The translations under genes were made by a program, and so were the position numbers. 64,000 nt of DNA from JBFJKD01 sp041600415 (GTDB taxonomy: Bacteria; Pseudomonadota; Gammaproteobacteria; Pseudomonadales; Porticoccaceae), in contig JBFIKF010000006.1 of NCBI GenBank assembly GCA_041600415.1, forward strand, positions 1 through 64,000, in the 5' to 3' direction. This document shows positions 44,253 through 53,436 of the stretch, piece by piece. Numbering within the stretch: the stretch's first letter is position 1; the number at the start of each line of letters is the position of its first letter. The notes below the pieces were generated by a model. The model was not told the origin of the DNA and did no database searches. It worked only from the letters and a program-made list of their open reading frames with translations.

Positions 44253-46973
44253 CTAGGCACGGGACTGCTCGATGCGCCGGGCAATCTCGTAAACAGCCTC
44301 CAGTTCAGAACAGCTCTTTTCGCGCATAATCGCAGCACGCTCGGCCTTTTCGTGCTTTTCCGTCATGGCCAGCGTCAGTGACAGGGCCGGAGGAACGTTG
44401 CGAAATAGGGCTTCGACCTTATCGGCCAGCACCACGCCCTCCACGTATTTCCCCGGTTCCTTGCGAGCCGACAGAAGCAGGTTACGCTGTTCATCATTCA
44501 GATCCTTGAAGCGGGCGATCTGCTCCACTTCCTCTTTTGGCATGACCAGACATAGCCACCACTCCATCATATTGAGCATCTTGCGACTGGCGTCCGGGAA
44601 GTCCTCCAGATTCTGGGTGGCGATCCAGAACCAGGCACCGAGCTTTCGCCACATCTTGGTGATCTTGACCACGTAACGTGCCAGCAACGGATTGGTGGTG
44701 ATGATGTGACCTTCGTCGGTGACCACCAGTGTGGGGCGATCATCGTGTTGGTGGCGTTCCACCAGGTCGTTGATGTGGCTCATCATGGACAGGTAGGCGA
44801 CGGTAAGCTGATCCTCGTAGCCCTCGCGAGCCAGCATGCCCATTTCGAGGATGGTGACATCGGCTTCCGGCCAGGACTGCCCCGGTCGGTTAAAGAAATG
44901 CCCTGCCAGCCCCGAGCAGAACAGTGCCATGCCGTCGCCCATCTCCAACGCCCGGTTACGCCGGTGCTCGGGCAACTCCCTGTTAGTCGCGATGGATTGG
45001 AAAGCATCGACCACGTCCTGGGTAATCACCTGAGTTCGACTCACCTCCTTCACCGATTTGGCGGCAAGGAAAATGGCCTTGCGGATCAGCAGACGATCCG
45101 CTCGGGTCAAGCGGGCGTCCTCGCGCTCATCGCCGCCGGTGATCATGATCCGTGCGGCAATCTCCATTTCACCGAGAATGTCCCGACTACCGCCCTCGTC
45201 TTCCACATCCTCGTCGTCCAGCGACGCCTCTAACACCGCCTCGTCGACCTCCAGCGGATTAAACGCGTGACGACGGTCCAACAGGCGCAGCGCATCGGCA
45301 AACGGTGGCAAGCTGACATCGACGTTGGGGTTGAGGGTGATTTGATTGACCGACAAATCGTGGCCGGCGAAGTGCTGCCCCAACAGGGAAAACGAGCCCC
45401 CGGCTTCGATAATGAAGATGCGAGGCCTGTGACGCGCCATCATCTGCTGCAGTAGATACACCAGCAGGGCCGACTTGCCCGCTCCGGTCGGCCCCAGAAT
45501 CAGCATGTGGGCGTTCTTTTTGCGATCATCCCGGTGCAGCGGGTCAAACACCAGTGGCTCGGCACCGCGGTTATAGAACACCAGGCCTGGATGTCCTGTG
45601 CCACGAGAGCGTCCGTAGAATGGCACTAGGTTGGCGATATGTCGCGAGAAAATCAGGCGCGATCGCCGCCGTGACTTGTCCAACTCCACATCGAAAGCCA
45701 TGGGCAGATTGCGGATGTAGCTGTCCAGTGCCAGCAAATCCGCTTCCTGGGTGATGGGCTGGAGACCGTTGGGCAGCAACAATGCATTGAGTCGATTCAG
45801 ATTGGCGCGCAGGGCTTTTTGGTCCTCACCGCGCACGTAGAATGCCAGGTTCACCGGATAGAGTTTGTTACCCTGCGCCATCTCCCGCTCCACCTGTTCA
45901 GCATCTTCACGGGTGATGGAGGCTTCCGCCGAATCCCCCACGGAGGCGCGCTTGATCTGGGCAATATGGTTGCGAGTGGTGTCCTGGGGCTTGAGCGTGA
46001 TGGTCATGGCCATGACCGTGTGCTCAGGGAGCCGGTCGAACAGCGAAAACACCTGGTCCCCCGCCTGGCGTTCGGCGGTGAAATGGCCGATGTCCGGTGT
46101 GCGCCGCAGACTTTGAACCGTCACCACGGTATGCGGCATGTTGTCGAACAGCCAGCTCGCCGTAGCCTCGTCTGAGCGCGGCATCGACAGGGTCAGTTGC
46201 TCGGCAAAATCATAGCCGAACGGCAGGTGCTCATCCCCGGGATAAGGTGCAATCTGCAGCAGGGTTTGTGGATCACAATGTGCCATGTCCGGCCGAGGGT
46301 TGAACCAGGGCAATAACCATTCGTAAAAGGCCTGGCCGTCGACCCGCTTGGCTCTGATACCTACCAAGGCCAACGAAGCTATCCATTTGATGGCCACATC
46401 GTTGAGCGCCTCTTCCATTTCAATGGCAGCGGGCGTTTTACCACCCTGTTTAAGACGACGGTAGAGCACCACGCGAATGCGTCGCTGCTGCCCCTGCCAG
46501 CGAGACCCGGTAACTGTCGTGTCATCAAATAGTCCCCCGGGGCGGGATATTGCCCGCAGGTGGTTCGCCATCACCGACTGGTAATGCTGTGAATACACGG
46601 ACTCGCGGACCGCTGGGGATGGATAGTGCTCCAATAAGGCATTGAAACGATGCAGCTGCGGCTCGTCCTGCACATAGATCTGTAGCACCCAGGGCGCATC
46701 ATCGCGTTCGGGTATGGATTCATTGATCGCGATCTGGATCGCATCCCGCAGTTGCGACATAAACACCGGTGTTCTGGCTTCACAGCCGATCGGCGTGACT
46801 TCAAACAGCGCACCCATGCTGAGACCATCCTCCAACAGAAAGGCTTTGCTCTCGGGAATGTATTCCATCCAGGGCAACAGATCGGTAAAGGAAGGTGGTC
46901 GTTCATACTGCTGCGTTATCGAAGCGCTGGTTACTGGCGCACCATCGCCCTGATCGGCTTTTTTAGCTGGCAT
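44253..46973 (-). CDS. traC: Conjugative transfer ATPase TraC (TIGR03744-like)
   Basis: The 906-residue VirB4/TraC-type ATPase has a Walker A site LGPTGAGKSALLVYLL near residue 505, and later TLVVTDEGHIITT (Walker B). It powers pilus assembly and transfer at the inner membrane. It follows the lipoprotein gene by 9 bases and is separated from the TIGR03757 gene by the plus-strand NERD gene. Confidence 0.93.
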   Translation of the reverse strand: MPAKKADQGDGAPVTSASITQQYERPPSFTDLLPWMEYIPESKAFLLEDGLSMGALFEVTPIGCEARTPVFMSQLRDAIQIAINESIPERDDAPWVLQIYVQDEPQLHRFNALLEHYPSPAVRESVYSQHYQSVMANHLRAISRPGGLFDDTTVTGSRWQGQQRRIRVVLYRRLKQGGKTPAAIEMEEALNDVAIKWIASLALVGIRAKRVDGQAFYEWLLPWFNPRPDMAHCDPQTLLQIAPYPGDEHLPFGYDFAEQLTLSMPRSDEATASWLFDNMPHTVVTVQSLRRTPDIGHFTAERQAGDQVFSLFDRLPEHTVMAMTITLKPQDTTRNHIAQIKRASVGDSAEASITREDAEQVEREMAQGNKLYPVNLAFYVRGEDQKALRANLNRLNALLLPNGLQPITQEADLLALDSYIRNLPMAFDVELDKSRRRSRLIFSRHIANLVPFYGRSRGTGHPGLVFYNRGAEPLVFDPLHRDDRKKNAHMLILGPTGAGKSALLVYLLQQMMARHRPRIFIIEAGGSFSLLGQHFAGHDLSVNQITLNPNVDVSLPPFADALRLLDRRHAFNPLEVDEAVLEASLDDEDVEDEGGSRDILGEMEIAARIMITGGDEREDARLTRADRLLIRKAIFLAAKSVKEVSRTQVITQDVVDAFQSIATNRELPEHRRNRALEMGDGMALFCSGLAGHFFNRPGQSWPEADVTILEMGMLAREGYEDQLTVAYLSMMSHINDLVERHQHDDRPTLVVTDEGHIITTNPLLARYVVKITKMWRKLGAWFWIATQNLEDFPDASRKMLNMMEWWLCLVMPKEEVEQIARFKDLNDEQRNLLLSARKEPGKYVEGVVLADKVEALFRNVPPALSLTLAMTEKHEKAERAAIMREKSCSELEAVYEIARRIEQSRA

Positions 46974-46982
46974 CAGGAATTC

Positions 46983-47456
46983 CTACCTGTCTGACTGAGG
47001 GAGATCGGCTGTCGATTGTGGCGCTGGGGACACTTCCCCCGGCACTTCCCCGGGCAGGGCGTACTCCACCGATTCGTAAAAGGGAAACGTAGTGACATAA
47101 CCTGGCACGGGTGTGCGCTCGCGGGCTGACAGGTGGGGAAAGATGTACATCACCAGCGTGGGATTGGGCAGGCGCGGAAACACGGTATCGATCTCATTGG
47201 CGGCCTCCCGCACAAAACCCCGATAGTGCTCGATACCCGACTGCGGTAATGGCTGACCACCGATCGTGCGTCGATAGTCGGGCTTCTGAACGTCCACCAT
47301 GTGCTGGTCGTAAATGGATTTCATGGTTGGGCCGTTCTGGGGCAACACGGTTTCTTTGGTGCTGGCGCAGCCAACCATCAACAGGCTAATCCAGACCAGA
47401 ACCCCTCGAACTAAAGCCCAGGGTAGTTGTCGCTTGTTGGAAAAGGGTCGTTTCAT
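46983..47456 (-). CDS. Conjugal transfer lipoprotein (TIGR03751 family)
   Basis: The 157-residue protein starts at ATG 47456 and has a lipobox (LLMVGC) after a hydrophobic stretch, so it should be lipid-anchored in the outer membrane. FPRLPNPTLVMYIFPHLS and PVPGYVTTFPFYE are typical for the family. The longer frame overlaps TIGR03752 coding. It may play a VirB7-like part. Confidence 0.88.
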   Translation of the reverse strand: MKRPFSNKRQLPWALVRGVLVWISLLMVGCASTKETVLPQNGPTMKSIYDQHMVDVQKPDYRRTIGGQPLPQSGIEHYRGFVREAANEIDTVFPRLPNPTLVMYIFPHLSARERTPVPGYVTTFPFYESVEYALPGEVPGEVSPAPQSTADLPQSDR

Positions 47457-48837
47457 GATGAAGTTTCCTGCCGTTGGAATGGAAATCGATGGGAAGTTCA
47501 TGGTCGACATGGATCGCCAGCTCGACGCCCGCGGGTACAAAGACCGCATCGAAACTTTGCGCCTGGCGCTCCCGTAACCATTTCGCCACCTCGTCGCTGC
47601 CACCACTCAGGGTTTTACCCAGCACATATTTGCCGGTCTCACCGGAGACCACGCTGGTGGCGTTACCCGAATCACTGATCAATGTGGTGGTTTCGGCTTG
47701 CGCGGCGGCGTCTCCGGCGGCTTCAAGCGCCATGACGCCAATGCGTTGAGTAAGGAATGCCGGGGCATTGGTCTTGCGCTCGCCGGTAATACAGGGGATA
47801 CCCCGCGCATCAGAAATCCAGCCCAGTGGCTTATTGCTGCTTCCACTGGAACCACTCAGTTGATTGCCACCACCAGACTTTTCATCAGACGAAATGGTTT
47901 GGATGGTGCCGTCCTCAAACACGAAGGTCACCGACTCCAATTTTCCAGTCACACAGGAAAGCGTCCAGTCACCGACGGCCGTGCCACTCCAGATCATGCC
48001 TTCGATACCGGGTATGCGCAGTCCGTTGGCGGCCAGGTTTTCCTTGCCGGTAATCACCTTGAAAGGCATGGGATCACGCACCTGCCCCTGAATCGGTACC
48101 CGGCCCACCAGGGCTGTCATGCCGGTGGAGCCGATCAGCGTCGCGTTGCGCGGCACGGTATAGACCGGCAATGAGCTATTGATCGCTGCGTCGCCTTTGT
48201 CCACCAGCGACTGCACCGACGGGCTGGCTTGATCTAACGCGGTGCGCCCTGTGCGACTAAAGCGGTTGAGCAATGTCTCCTTATCGCTGTCGGGCGATGG
48301 TGTGAGTTCCAGGGGGCTGAGCCACACGAGCGCATCCGATTCCGGGGCCGAAGATCTCACGCCATCCAGTCCGAGTCCGACGGAGATATCAGAACCAACA
48401 GCGGGCGATGGTTTTGCCGTTGTACCATAGCGATTTGCCAGGGCGTCCACCCTGGCTGTCAATGCAGCGATCGCTGACGTCGAGGCCTGAGAGTTCTCAT
48501 CAGTGCGCTTCGATTCCAGCGATTGCTGTAACCGGGACAGCACATTGTTTTCAATCTGCTGTCGGTCTTCGATCAGATCCCGATTTTCCTGCTTGAGCGC
48601 AGTGTTATCTCTTCGCAAAGCGTTGAGCTCCGACGTCATGGCGCTGACATTCGCCGTTAAGGTTTTGATTGTGTCAGCGGGTGTATCGGCATCCGGTTTG
48701 GGAGCCTGCGGTACAGCATCCAAGAGGTGTGGCTGCGCTTCATCGGGTGAGCAGGATTTGATCGCCACAAACACCGTCAAAAGCAGCACGGAGCCGGCGA
48801 GAATGGGTAATAAACGATTGCTGGTAACCATCGACAT
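47386..48837 (-). CDS. ICE protein of TIGR03752 family (TraB/VirB10-like)
   Basis: The 483-residue protein has one N-terminal membrane helix (LLPILAGSVLLLTVFVAIKSC), a coiled coil at 55-115 (NALRRDNTALKQENRDLIED) and a C-terminal domain with PRNATLIGSTGMTALVGRVP. This is the layout of VirB10/TraB scaffold proteins that span both membranes. It overlaps the start of the lipoprotein gene by 71 bases. Confidence 0.87.
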   Translation of the reverse strand: MSMVTSNRLLPILAGSVLLLTVFVAIKSCSPDEAQPHLLDAVPQAPKPDADTPADTIKTLTANVSAMTSELNALRRDNTALKQENRDLIEDRQQIENNVLSRLQQSLESKRTDENSQASTSAIAALTARVDALANRYGTTAKPSPAVGSDISVGLGLDGVRSSAPESDALVWLSPLELTPSPDSDKETLLNRFSRTGRTALDQASPSVQSLVDKGDAAINSSLPVYTVPRNATLIGSTGMTALVGRVPIQGQVRDPMPFKVITGKENLAANGLRIPGIEGMIWSGTAVGDWTLSCVTGKLESVTFVFEDGTIQTISSDEKSGGGNQLSGSSGSSNKPLGWISDARGIPCITGERKTNAPAFLTQRIGVMALEAAGDAAAQAETTTLISDSGNATSVVSGETGKYVLGKTLSGGSDEVAKWLRERQAQSFDAVFVPAGVELAIHVDHELPIDFHSNGRKLHHETTLFQQATTTLGFSSRGSGLD

Positions 48838-48855
48838 GCTAACGGCCTCTGATCA

Positions 48856-49734
48856 TCAAAATGCCACATCGAATGGCCGATCGGAGATCAGATACACGGC
48901 CGTGGTATCTTCGTCTGCTCCCGACGGCAGTAGACGGTTGTGCTGAAACGTGGCCGCCAACCAGGCACCGCGCAATTCGCGGGGATCCAGAATGACTGCC
49001 TTGGCGGTGTGGTTGGTCAGCCTGACCGCGGTGACATAGTGCAAACCCACCTTCCAGGCCGCCACTGGCACGGCTTCCACGCCACCACCACGAATCAGTC
49101 CGACCGGTGTATCCTGGACAGGAATGGCGACCACGCCCGGTGTATTGGGCACAAGTCTTTCTGGCGCATAAATCTGTTGCGCCGCGTAGCGGGTTAACGC
49201 GACGTAGCCCCATTGTGAGAATCGATTGCCAGTGATTGTTTCTGCACTATCACTATCAGAACCATCACTGCCTGCAGCCAACTTGGACGTTTCCAGCAGA
49301 ACCTGCACATCAGGGAGTGGTGGTCTTTCTTCACTGCTCAACTCTGCTGAAAGATCGAGGACAAACAACGGCCCGCCATTTTCTGAGCGCACCATCACTC
49401 GGGTAGATTCAAAAGACTGTCGGGCAAGAAGATAGAGCGTGCCGTTGATGCTCTGGCTTCGCAGCCTTGCGGTCAGTGACTGCGGCAGGCCAATACTCAC
49501 CGATTCCGAAAAATGGATCAGCCGCTCCTCGCCAACAATCAATGGGATGGCAATGGGTGTTTTGCGCCACACCACACGTTCAGGGCCACGTGAGTCGATT
49601 TCATCGACATGGGTTGGATTGGTTTCTGATGCAGCAGATTCCGGGCTAGCCGCGTAGGCATTCGCGCCCGAGAGAACGAAAAACAAAACCAGTGTGGTCC
49701 ATTGCATAGGCGTAGAAAGTTGTGGAACAGACAT
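48856..49734 (-). CDS. ICE protein of TIGR03749 family (TraK/VirB9-like)
   Basis: The 292-residue protein has a signal peptide (LVLFFVLSGANAYA) and the TIGR03749 pattern ERVVWRKTPIAIPLIVGEER. It probably forms part of the outer-membrane core with the TIGR03752 protein. It overlaps the stop of the TIGR03746 gene by one base. Confidence 0.87.
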   Translation of the reverse strand: MSVPQLSTPMQWTTLVLFFVLSGANAYAASPESAASETNPTHVDEIDSRGPERVVWRKTPIAIPLIVGEERLIHFSESVSIGLPQSLTARLRSQSINGTLYLLARQSFESTRVMVRSENGGPLFVLDLSAELSSEERPPLPDVQVLLETSKLAAGSDGSDSDSAETITGNRFSQWGYVALTRYAAQQIYAPERLVPNTPGVVAIPVQDTPVGLIRGGGVEAVPVAAWKVGLHYVTAVRLTNHTAKAVILDPRELRGAWLAATFQHNRLLPSGADEDTTAVYLISDRPFDVAF

Positions 49735-50408
49735 CAGGAAGGCTCCTTGTTGACCTTGTGGCTGGCTTTATTCGGCTCCGAGAGCTCTGATTCGTTGAGT
49801 CGCCGGGGGCCATCAGCGCCATAACCATCCAGCGCCAGCCCCCAGGGATTGGTTTCCGGGTCAATCGCCTGGCGCACCACGCGAATGGGATAGCGAATAC
49901 TGGTTTGCTTGACGGTCATGCCTTTCACGGATTCCAGCAAGTCCAGATCCAGCCACACCACCCAGACGTCGGGGGACAACACATCAACGCGGCGCTCCTC
50001 AAAACTGTGCCCAGGCACTTCGTGCATGCCCCTCACCCGATACGCCAACTCACCACGCCGCGCCTTGAGCTCCATGTCGGCGATCAGGTCATTGCGATAG
50101 CGCGGTGTGAGGTAAGGCGAGATGCGGAAAATCGCGCTGCCATAATCCGTTGCGCCGTTTTCAGGCCAGCGATTGAGCTGTTGAAAGATGTAGAACGCGA
50201 AGGCATAGACATTGGCGGGAGGCACCTCCTCTGCCGCCAGGACTGCACCGGAGCGCAGATCTGGCGGCACGTAGACACGTAACTGCTTGGGCGCTTGGCT
50301 CCAGCCAATCCAGAGTGCGAGGATAATCAGCCCTTGCAAACCAATGACAATCCACAGGGAGCGAAGATGCGCACGGACATTATCGATTTCGAGACGGTAA
50401 CGGCGCAT
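49734..50408 (-). CDS. ICE protein of TIGR03746 family (TraE/VirB8-like)
   Basis: The 224-residue protein starts at ATG 50408 (MRRYRLEIDNVRAHLRSL); the longer frame start reads through TIGR03750 coding. It has a membrane helix (WIVIGLQGLIILALWIGW) and the block VYAFAFYIFQQLNRWPENG. It is likely an inner-membrane VirB8-like assembly factor. Confidence 0.87.
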   Translation of the reverse strand: MRRYRLEIDNVRAHLRSLWIVIGLQGLIILALWIGWSQAPKQLRVYVPPDLRSGAVLAAEEVPPANVYAFAFYIFQQLNRWPENGATDYGSAIFRISPYLTPRYRNDLIADMELKARRGELAYRVRGMHEVPGHSFEERRVDVLSPDVWVVWLDLDLLESVKGMTVKQTSIRYPIRVVRQAIDPETNPWGLALDGYGADGPRRLNESELSEPNKASHKVNKEPS

Positions 50409-50760
50409 GCTGCGTCCTCCCAATGTCCCAAGCGCCCGAGCGCAATACCCAGGGTGCCCGATAAACTCCGGTCGCCTGCAAGCGAATACGTAACCATTGT
50501 TGGTAATACCCGTCAGGCCGTCCGCGCTTGATGCGCTGAAACAGCGTCGCCAAGGCAACCACCGTGGCCACGACACCAACACCGGCAATGCCGAAACCCA
50601 TGGTGATGGCACCGAGCAACCAGGCCAGCAACAAACTGAGGGGTAACCACACTGCAATGGCCAGCCCTACAATCATGCCCAGCTCTGAAGATGAGCAACC
50701 CTTAAAAATGGCGGGTTCGGCATTGAGCCGATCCGCCAGGACTTCATGGTCGTTAGACAT
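50380..50760 (-). CDS. ICE protein of TIGR03750 family
   Basis: The 126-residue protein has two membrane helices (MIVGLAIAVWLPLSLLLAWL and ITMGFGIAGVGVVATVVALA). RLNAEPAIFKGCSSSELG near its start is typical of the DUF3487/TIGR03750 family, which corresponds to TraL/VirB3-like proteins. It overlaps the next gene by 29 bases. Confidence 0.88.
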   Translation of the reverse strand: MSNDHEVLADRLNAEPAIFKGCSSSELGMIVGLAIAVWLPLSLLLAWLLGAITMGFGIAGVGVVATVVALATLFQRIKRGRPDGYYQQWLRIRLQATGVYRAPWVLRSGAWDIGRTQHAPLPSRNR

Positions 50761-50795
50761 AGGCTTTTCCTCTCCCGCGCTCGGTGTGTAGCACC

Positions 50796-51173
50796 TCAGA
50801 TGACGCCTGCGGCTTCTGTAAGCAGGTAACTGGCAAAGATCAGCACAATCGCTCCGACAATGCCCAGCACACCCACTTCAGCCCATTCCGCCTTGCCTTG
50901 GCGGGCTTCGTTAAACTTGGCGAAGCCAAGGTAAGCAATCCAAAGAAAGCCCAGTACCGCAATCGCCAGCCCCAGTACGAGACCGCCATCTTTGATATAA
51001 CCCTGAATCAAGCCGATCCAGTCACCCGCCGGCGGCGCAGTACTCGGCGCGACGGGTGTCGGCAATGCCGCCCAGAGCGGCAGTGGGAAAAGTACCGCGG
51101 CGATTGCCAATAGCGGCCTGCGAATGGCAACGGGCGTTTTATTGAACCCGTTTTCTGTAATTGATGTACCCAT
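50796..51173 (-). CDS. ICE membrane protein of TIGR03745 family (pilin-like)
   Basis: The 125-residue protein has a signal-like first helix (PLLAIAAVLFPLPLWAALP) and two further helices (GLVLGLAIAVLGFLWIAYLG, VGVLGIVGAIVLIFASYLL). This is the TraA/VirB2-like pilin layout seen for TIGR03745. Confidence 0.87.
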   Translation of the reverse strand: MGTSITENGFNKTPVAIRRPLLAIAAVLFPLPLWAALPTPVAPSTAPPAGDWIGLIQGYIKDGGLVLGLAIAVLGFLWIAYLGFAKFNEARQGKAEWAEVGVLGIVGAIVLIFASYLLTEAAGVI

Positions 51174-51273
51174 AAGAAATATCCTCTTCTGTAACGCTGA
51201 TAAAAATGGGGCCTATCCCCGCATCCAACTGCGATGCACCGCCGCTTGCCCTTGTGAGGCTTTCTCGATCGAA

Positions 51274-51504
51274 TCACCGCAAATAGAAACCCAATACCAT
51301 CAACACAATGCTTGCCCGCAGGGTGCTCCAGGTCAGGTCAAACACGGTGGACTGCCCCTCCTGCCAGGCCCGAAAGGTGCCGAAGGCGACCCAGATCACC
51401 CAGACAAACGCCAACACCAACACCATCGACGCGATGGCCGTCAGCATGGTGGCTGGGGTAATACCGGAACCGGCTTGAAAAGCTGTTTGTTGTGCTGCGT
51501 TCAT
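51274..51504 (-). CDS. ICE protein of TIGR03758 family
   Basis: The 76-residue protein has two membrane helices (MLTAIASMVLVLAFVWVIWV and LRASIVLMVLGFYL). It fits the small TIGR03758 (PFL_4701-like) proteins that precede TIGR03745 in this ICE class. It may be a second pilin-like or anchoring subunit. Confidence 0.87.
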   Translation of the reverse strand: MNAAQQTAFQAGSGITPATMLTAIASMVLVLAFVWVIWVAFGTFRAWQEGQSTVFDLTWSTLRASIVLMVLGFYLR

Positions 51505-51512
51505 GACGAAAC

Positions 51513-51815
51513 CTATCGACGGTAATCGCCGCGCAATGGCGGAAATGAGCGAGGCTGAGCACGGGGAGAGTCGATGTGTGACTGGATGCCGTCCTTGATC
51601 TGCTTCAGATCTTGGCGCAGCCAGTCATAGCGAAAGCGACTTCGGGAGTCCGGATTGGCATTCGCCTCGGCCTGTTTTATGGCTGCCTCAAGGGTATTCA
51701 GGTCGTGGATAATTTTTGCTAGAGCTTCGCGCTCGGCGCCGGCATCCGCAAATGCTATCGGTGAGATCAACAATCCGATAACTAGAAAAGAAGGTAGCCA
51801 GAGATGGCATTTCAT
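51513..51815 (-). CDS. RAQPRD-family ICE protein
   Basis: The 100-residue protein has a signal peptide (FLVIGLLISPIAFA) and ends with SPRAQPRSFPPLRGDYRR, a close version of the RAQPRD signature that names the family. It starts the block of small pilus genes and should be periplasmic. The second ubiquitin-like operon lies upstream, which separates it from the TIGR03747 gene it normally follows. Confidence 0.92.
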   Translation of the reverse strand: MKCHLWLPSFLVIGLLISPIAFADAGAEREALAKIIHDLNTLEAAIKQAEANANPDSRSRFRYDWLRQDLKQIKDGIQSHIDSPRAQPRSFPPLRGDYRR

Positions 51816-52049
51816 GACACTGCTGCTCCCGTGAGTTGTTACGGGGCATAGTGCGAGAATTAGCTGGGAAGGACGATCGGAAATCTATTCGGTGGGTGGT
51901 GTGGTTTTGGGATCCTCAGAAAACGCTTACTTGCAGCCGACAATAGACATTGAACAATTTAAACCATCCTTGGTTTTCGCTATGCGTGCTAGCAATAATA
52001 GTATCGAGCTCTCTGCACTATCTAGCGGAATGAACAGAATAAAGGGCTG

Positions 52050-52919
52050 TCACTTTTTCATATATCTATAGATATTTGCACCTTCTTTTGTATTGTAAAG
52101 GCTGCAAGAATAGCAATTGGAAGTATTGCTTACCTGCACCTTGCTTATGGATTTCAAGTGTCCTCGATAATTTAAGTATCGTGAGATATTTTTGGGATCA
52201 GTGACGAGCAATTTGAGCTCCTGGACGCCGAGTGATGCGATAATCCCGTTCAAATCTACGACCGATGGGCCTGACCCAGAAGCAAGACTTTGTTTGTCTA
52301 CACCATACACCTTTGCTTCGTTTTCTAGCTGAGTTTCATCGGCCAGATATCGGCGCACTTCCGTTTGGTCTAACCCGTCGCCCATGCAGTGCAGGCATCC
52401 ATGGCCGTCTTTGACAATGGCAATGCGCCCGCCAAAGGTTCCATCATCAAACACTTCGCTGGCGAGATCGATATAGGTGACACCATAAGCGATACACAGC
52501 TCATTGAGAATAGACCTGGCGCCGTCGCTATCCAGGCAGCCGACGGCGATATCTGCGGCCATAATTTCCTCGAAAGCCTCACATGACTCTAGGCGATTGT
52601 TTATGATTTTAATGTCAATATCAGGGTCAATGCCTTTAGCGATCCGTTCTGCAACAAGCGCTTTCTCGATACCCACGCCTCGTTCTTCGTCGTAGTCAGT
52701 ATGCAGAAACCCCAAATATCGATTTCTGTTTGTAGACGAAAAGGTCTCATGCTCGATCACTGTTATGTGTTTGATACCTAGCAAACAGAGTTGCGGGAGA
52801 ACAAATGTTCCGAGTCCTCCATATCCGACCAGTACGACCTTAATCGACTGGAGTTTCTTTTGGCCTTGGAGGCCAAAAATAGCGATTTGCCTGTCAAATC
52901 TCTCATTTTCTGCACACAT
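52050..52919 (-). CDS. E1-like (ThiF/UBA) activating protein
   Basis: The 289-residue protein has the ATP-binding motif VGYGGLGTFV, the acidic EHETFSSTNRNR with the arginine element, and CLDSDGARSILNELC with the conserved metal-site aspartate. Cysteine pairs in GCLHCMG and CYSC may bind zinc or carry the catalytic thiol. It should adenylate a ubiquitin-like tail. It starts inside the end of the JAB gene (17-base overlap, AGGAGAG upstream) and is last in the three-gene operon. Confidence 0.87.
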   Translation of the reverse strand: MCAENERFDRQIAIFGLQGQKKLQSIKVVLVGYGGLGTFVLPQLCLLGIKHITVIEHETFSSTNRNRYLGFLHTDYDEERGVGIEKALVAERIAKGIDPDIDIKIINNRLESCEAFEEIMAADIAVGCLDSDGARSILNELCIAYGVTYIDLASEVFDDGTFGGRIAIVKDGHGCLHCMGDGLDQTEVRRYLADETQLENEAKVYGVDKQSLASGSGPSVVDLNGIIASLGVQELKLLVTDPKNISRYLNYRGHLKSISKVQVSNTSNCYSCSLYNTKEGANIYRYMKK

Positions 52920-53436
52920 GTTTCTCTCCTAATGTCATGCCAGTCGGTTTAAGAATTTCACCATCAACGCGTAGAGCCGTCAGGTTTTGAGGTGAGCGAG
53001 GATCTTCAGACCAAACCAGTGAATCAAAACCACTGGGCGAAACGACAATCGCCGCATATGGTCTGCCCCGCAGTCTCCACCACATATGTGGAACGGTCTC
53101 TTCAAAGCCAGCCATGTCAGCCAGTGAAAATGCCGCCGACCAAGGGCTCTCAAATGGGTGAGAATGCAATTCGATCAGAGCGGTGTTGGTCTGGTGAGCT
53201 TTTTTGATAGTTGCGATCCTGCTTTCGTCAGAAAGCTCGATGTAGTCATTCTGCTGAACGGTGAAGCCTTCCTGGCCAATTAGTAAGTAGTCCTTAGCGC
53301 TCAAGGTCAAAACGCGATCAGCTTCGTGAAAATCAGCAAAGATAAAAGCCGCGGATTCTCTGGTTTCGTCGATTGGTAAGAGGTGGGCGTGTATGTCCTT
53401 ATACTGATGCCCAGATAGGTCGATGAAATACTGCAT
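52903..53436 (-). CDS. JAB/JAMM metallopeptidase
   Basis: The 177-residue protein starts at ATG 53436, which overlaps the stop of the previous gene as TAATG. HSH-x10-SLAD (ELHSHPFESPW, then SLADM) is the JAMM zinc motif, and Glu in RESAAFIF is the likely catalytic base. JAB peptidases release or process ubiquitin-like proteins. In the left-hand operon the same domain is fused to E1; here it is separate. Confidence 0.85.
   Translation of the reverse strand: MQYFIDLSGHQYKDIHAHLLPIDETRESAAFIFADFHEADRVLTLSAKDYLLIGQEGFTVQQNDYIELSDESRIATIKKAHQTNTALIELHSHPFESPWSAAFSLADMAGFEETVPHMWWRLRGRPYAAIVVSPSGFDSLVWSEDPRSPQNLTALRVDGEILKPTGMTLGEKHVCRK

Noticed and set aside
50409..50657. N-terminal extension of the TIGR03746 protein
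   Set aside because: It overlaps the TIGR03750 gene and has no membrane or family features; ATG 50408 gives the usual start MRRYRLE.
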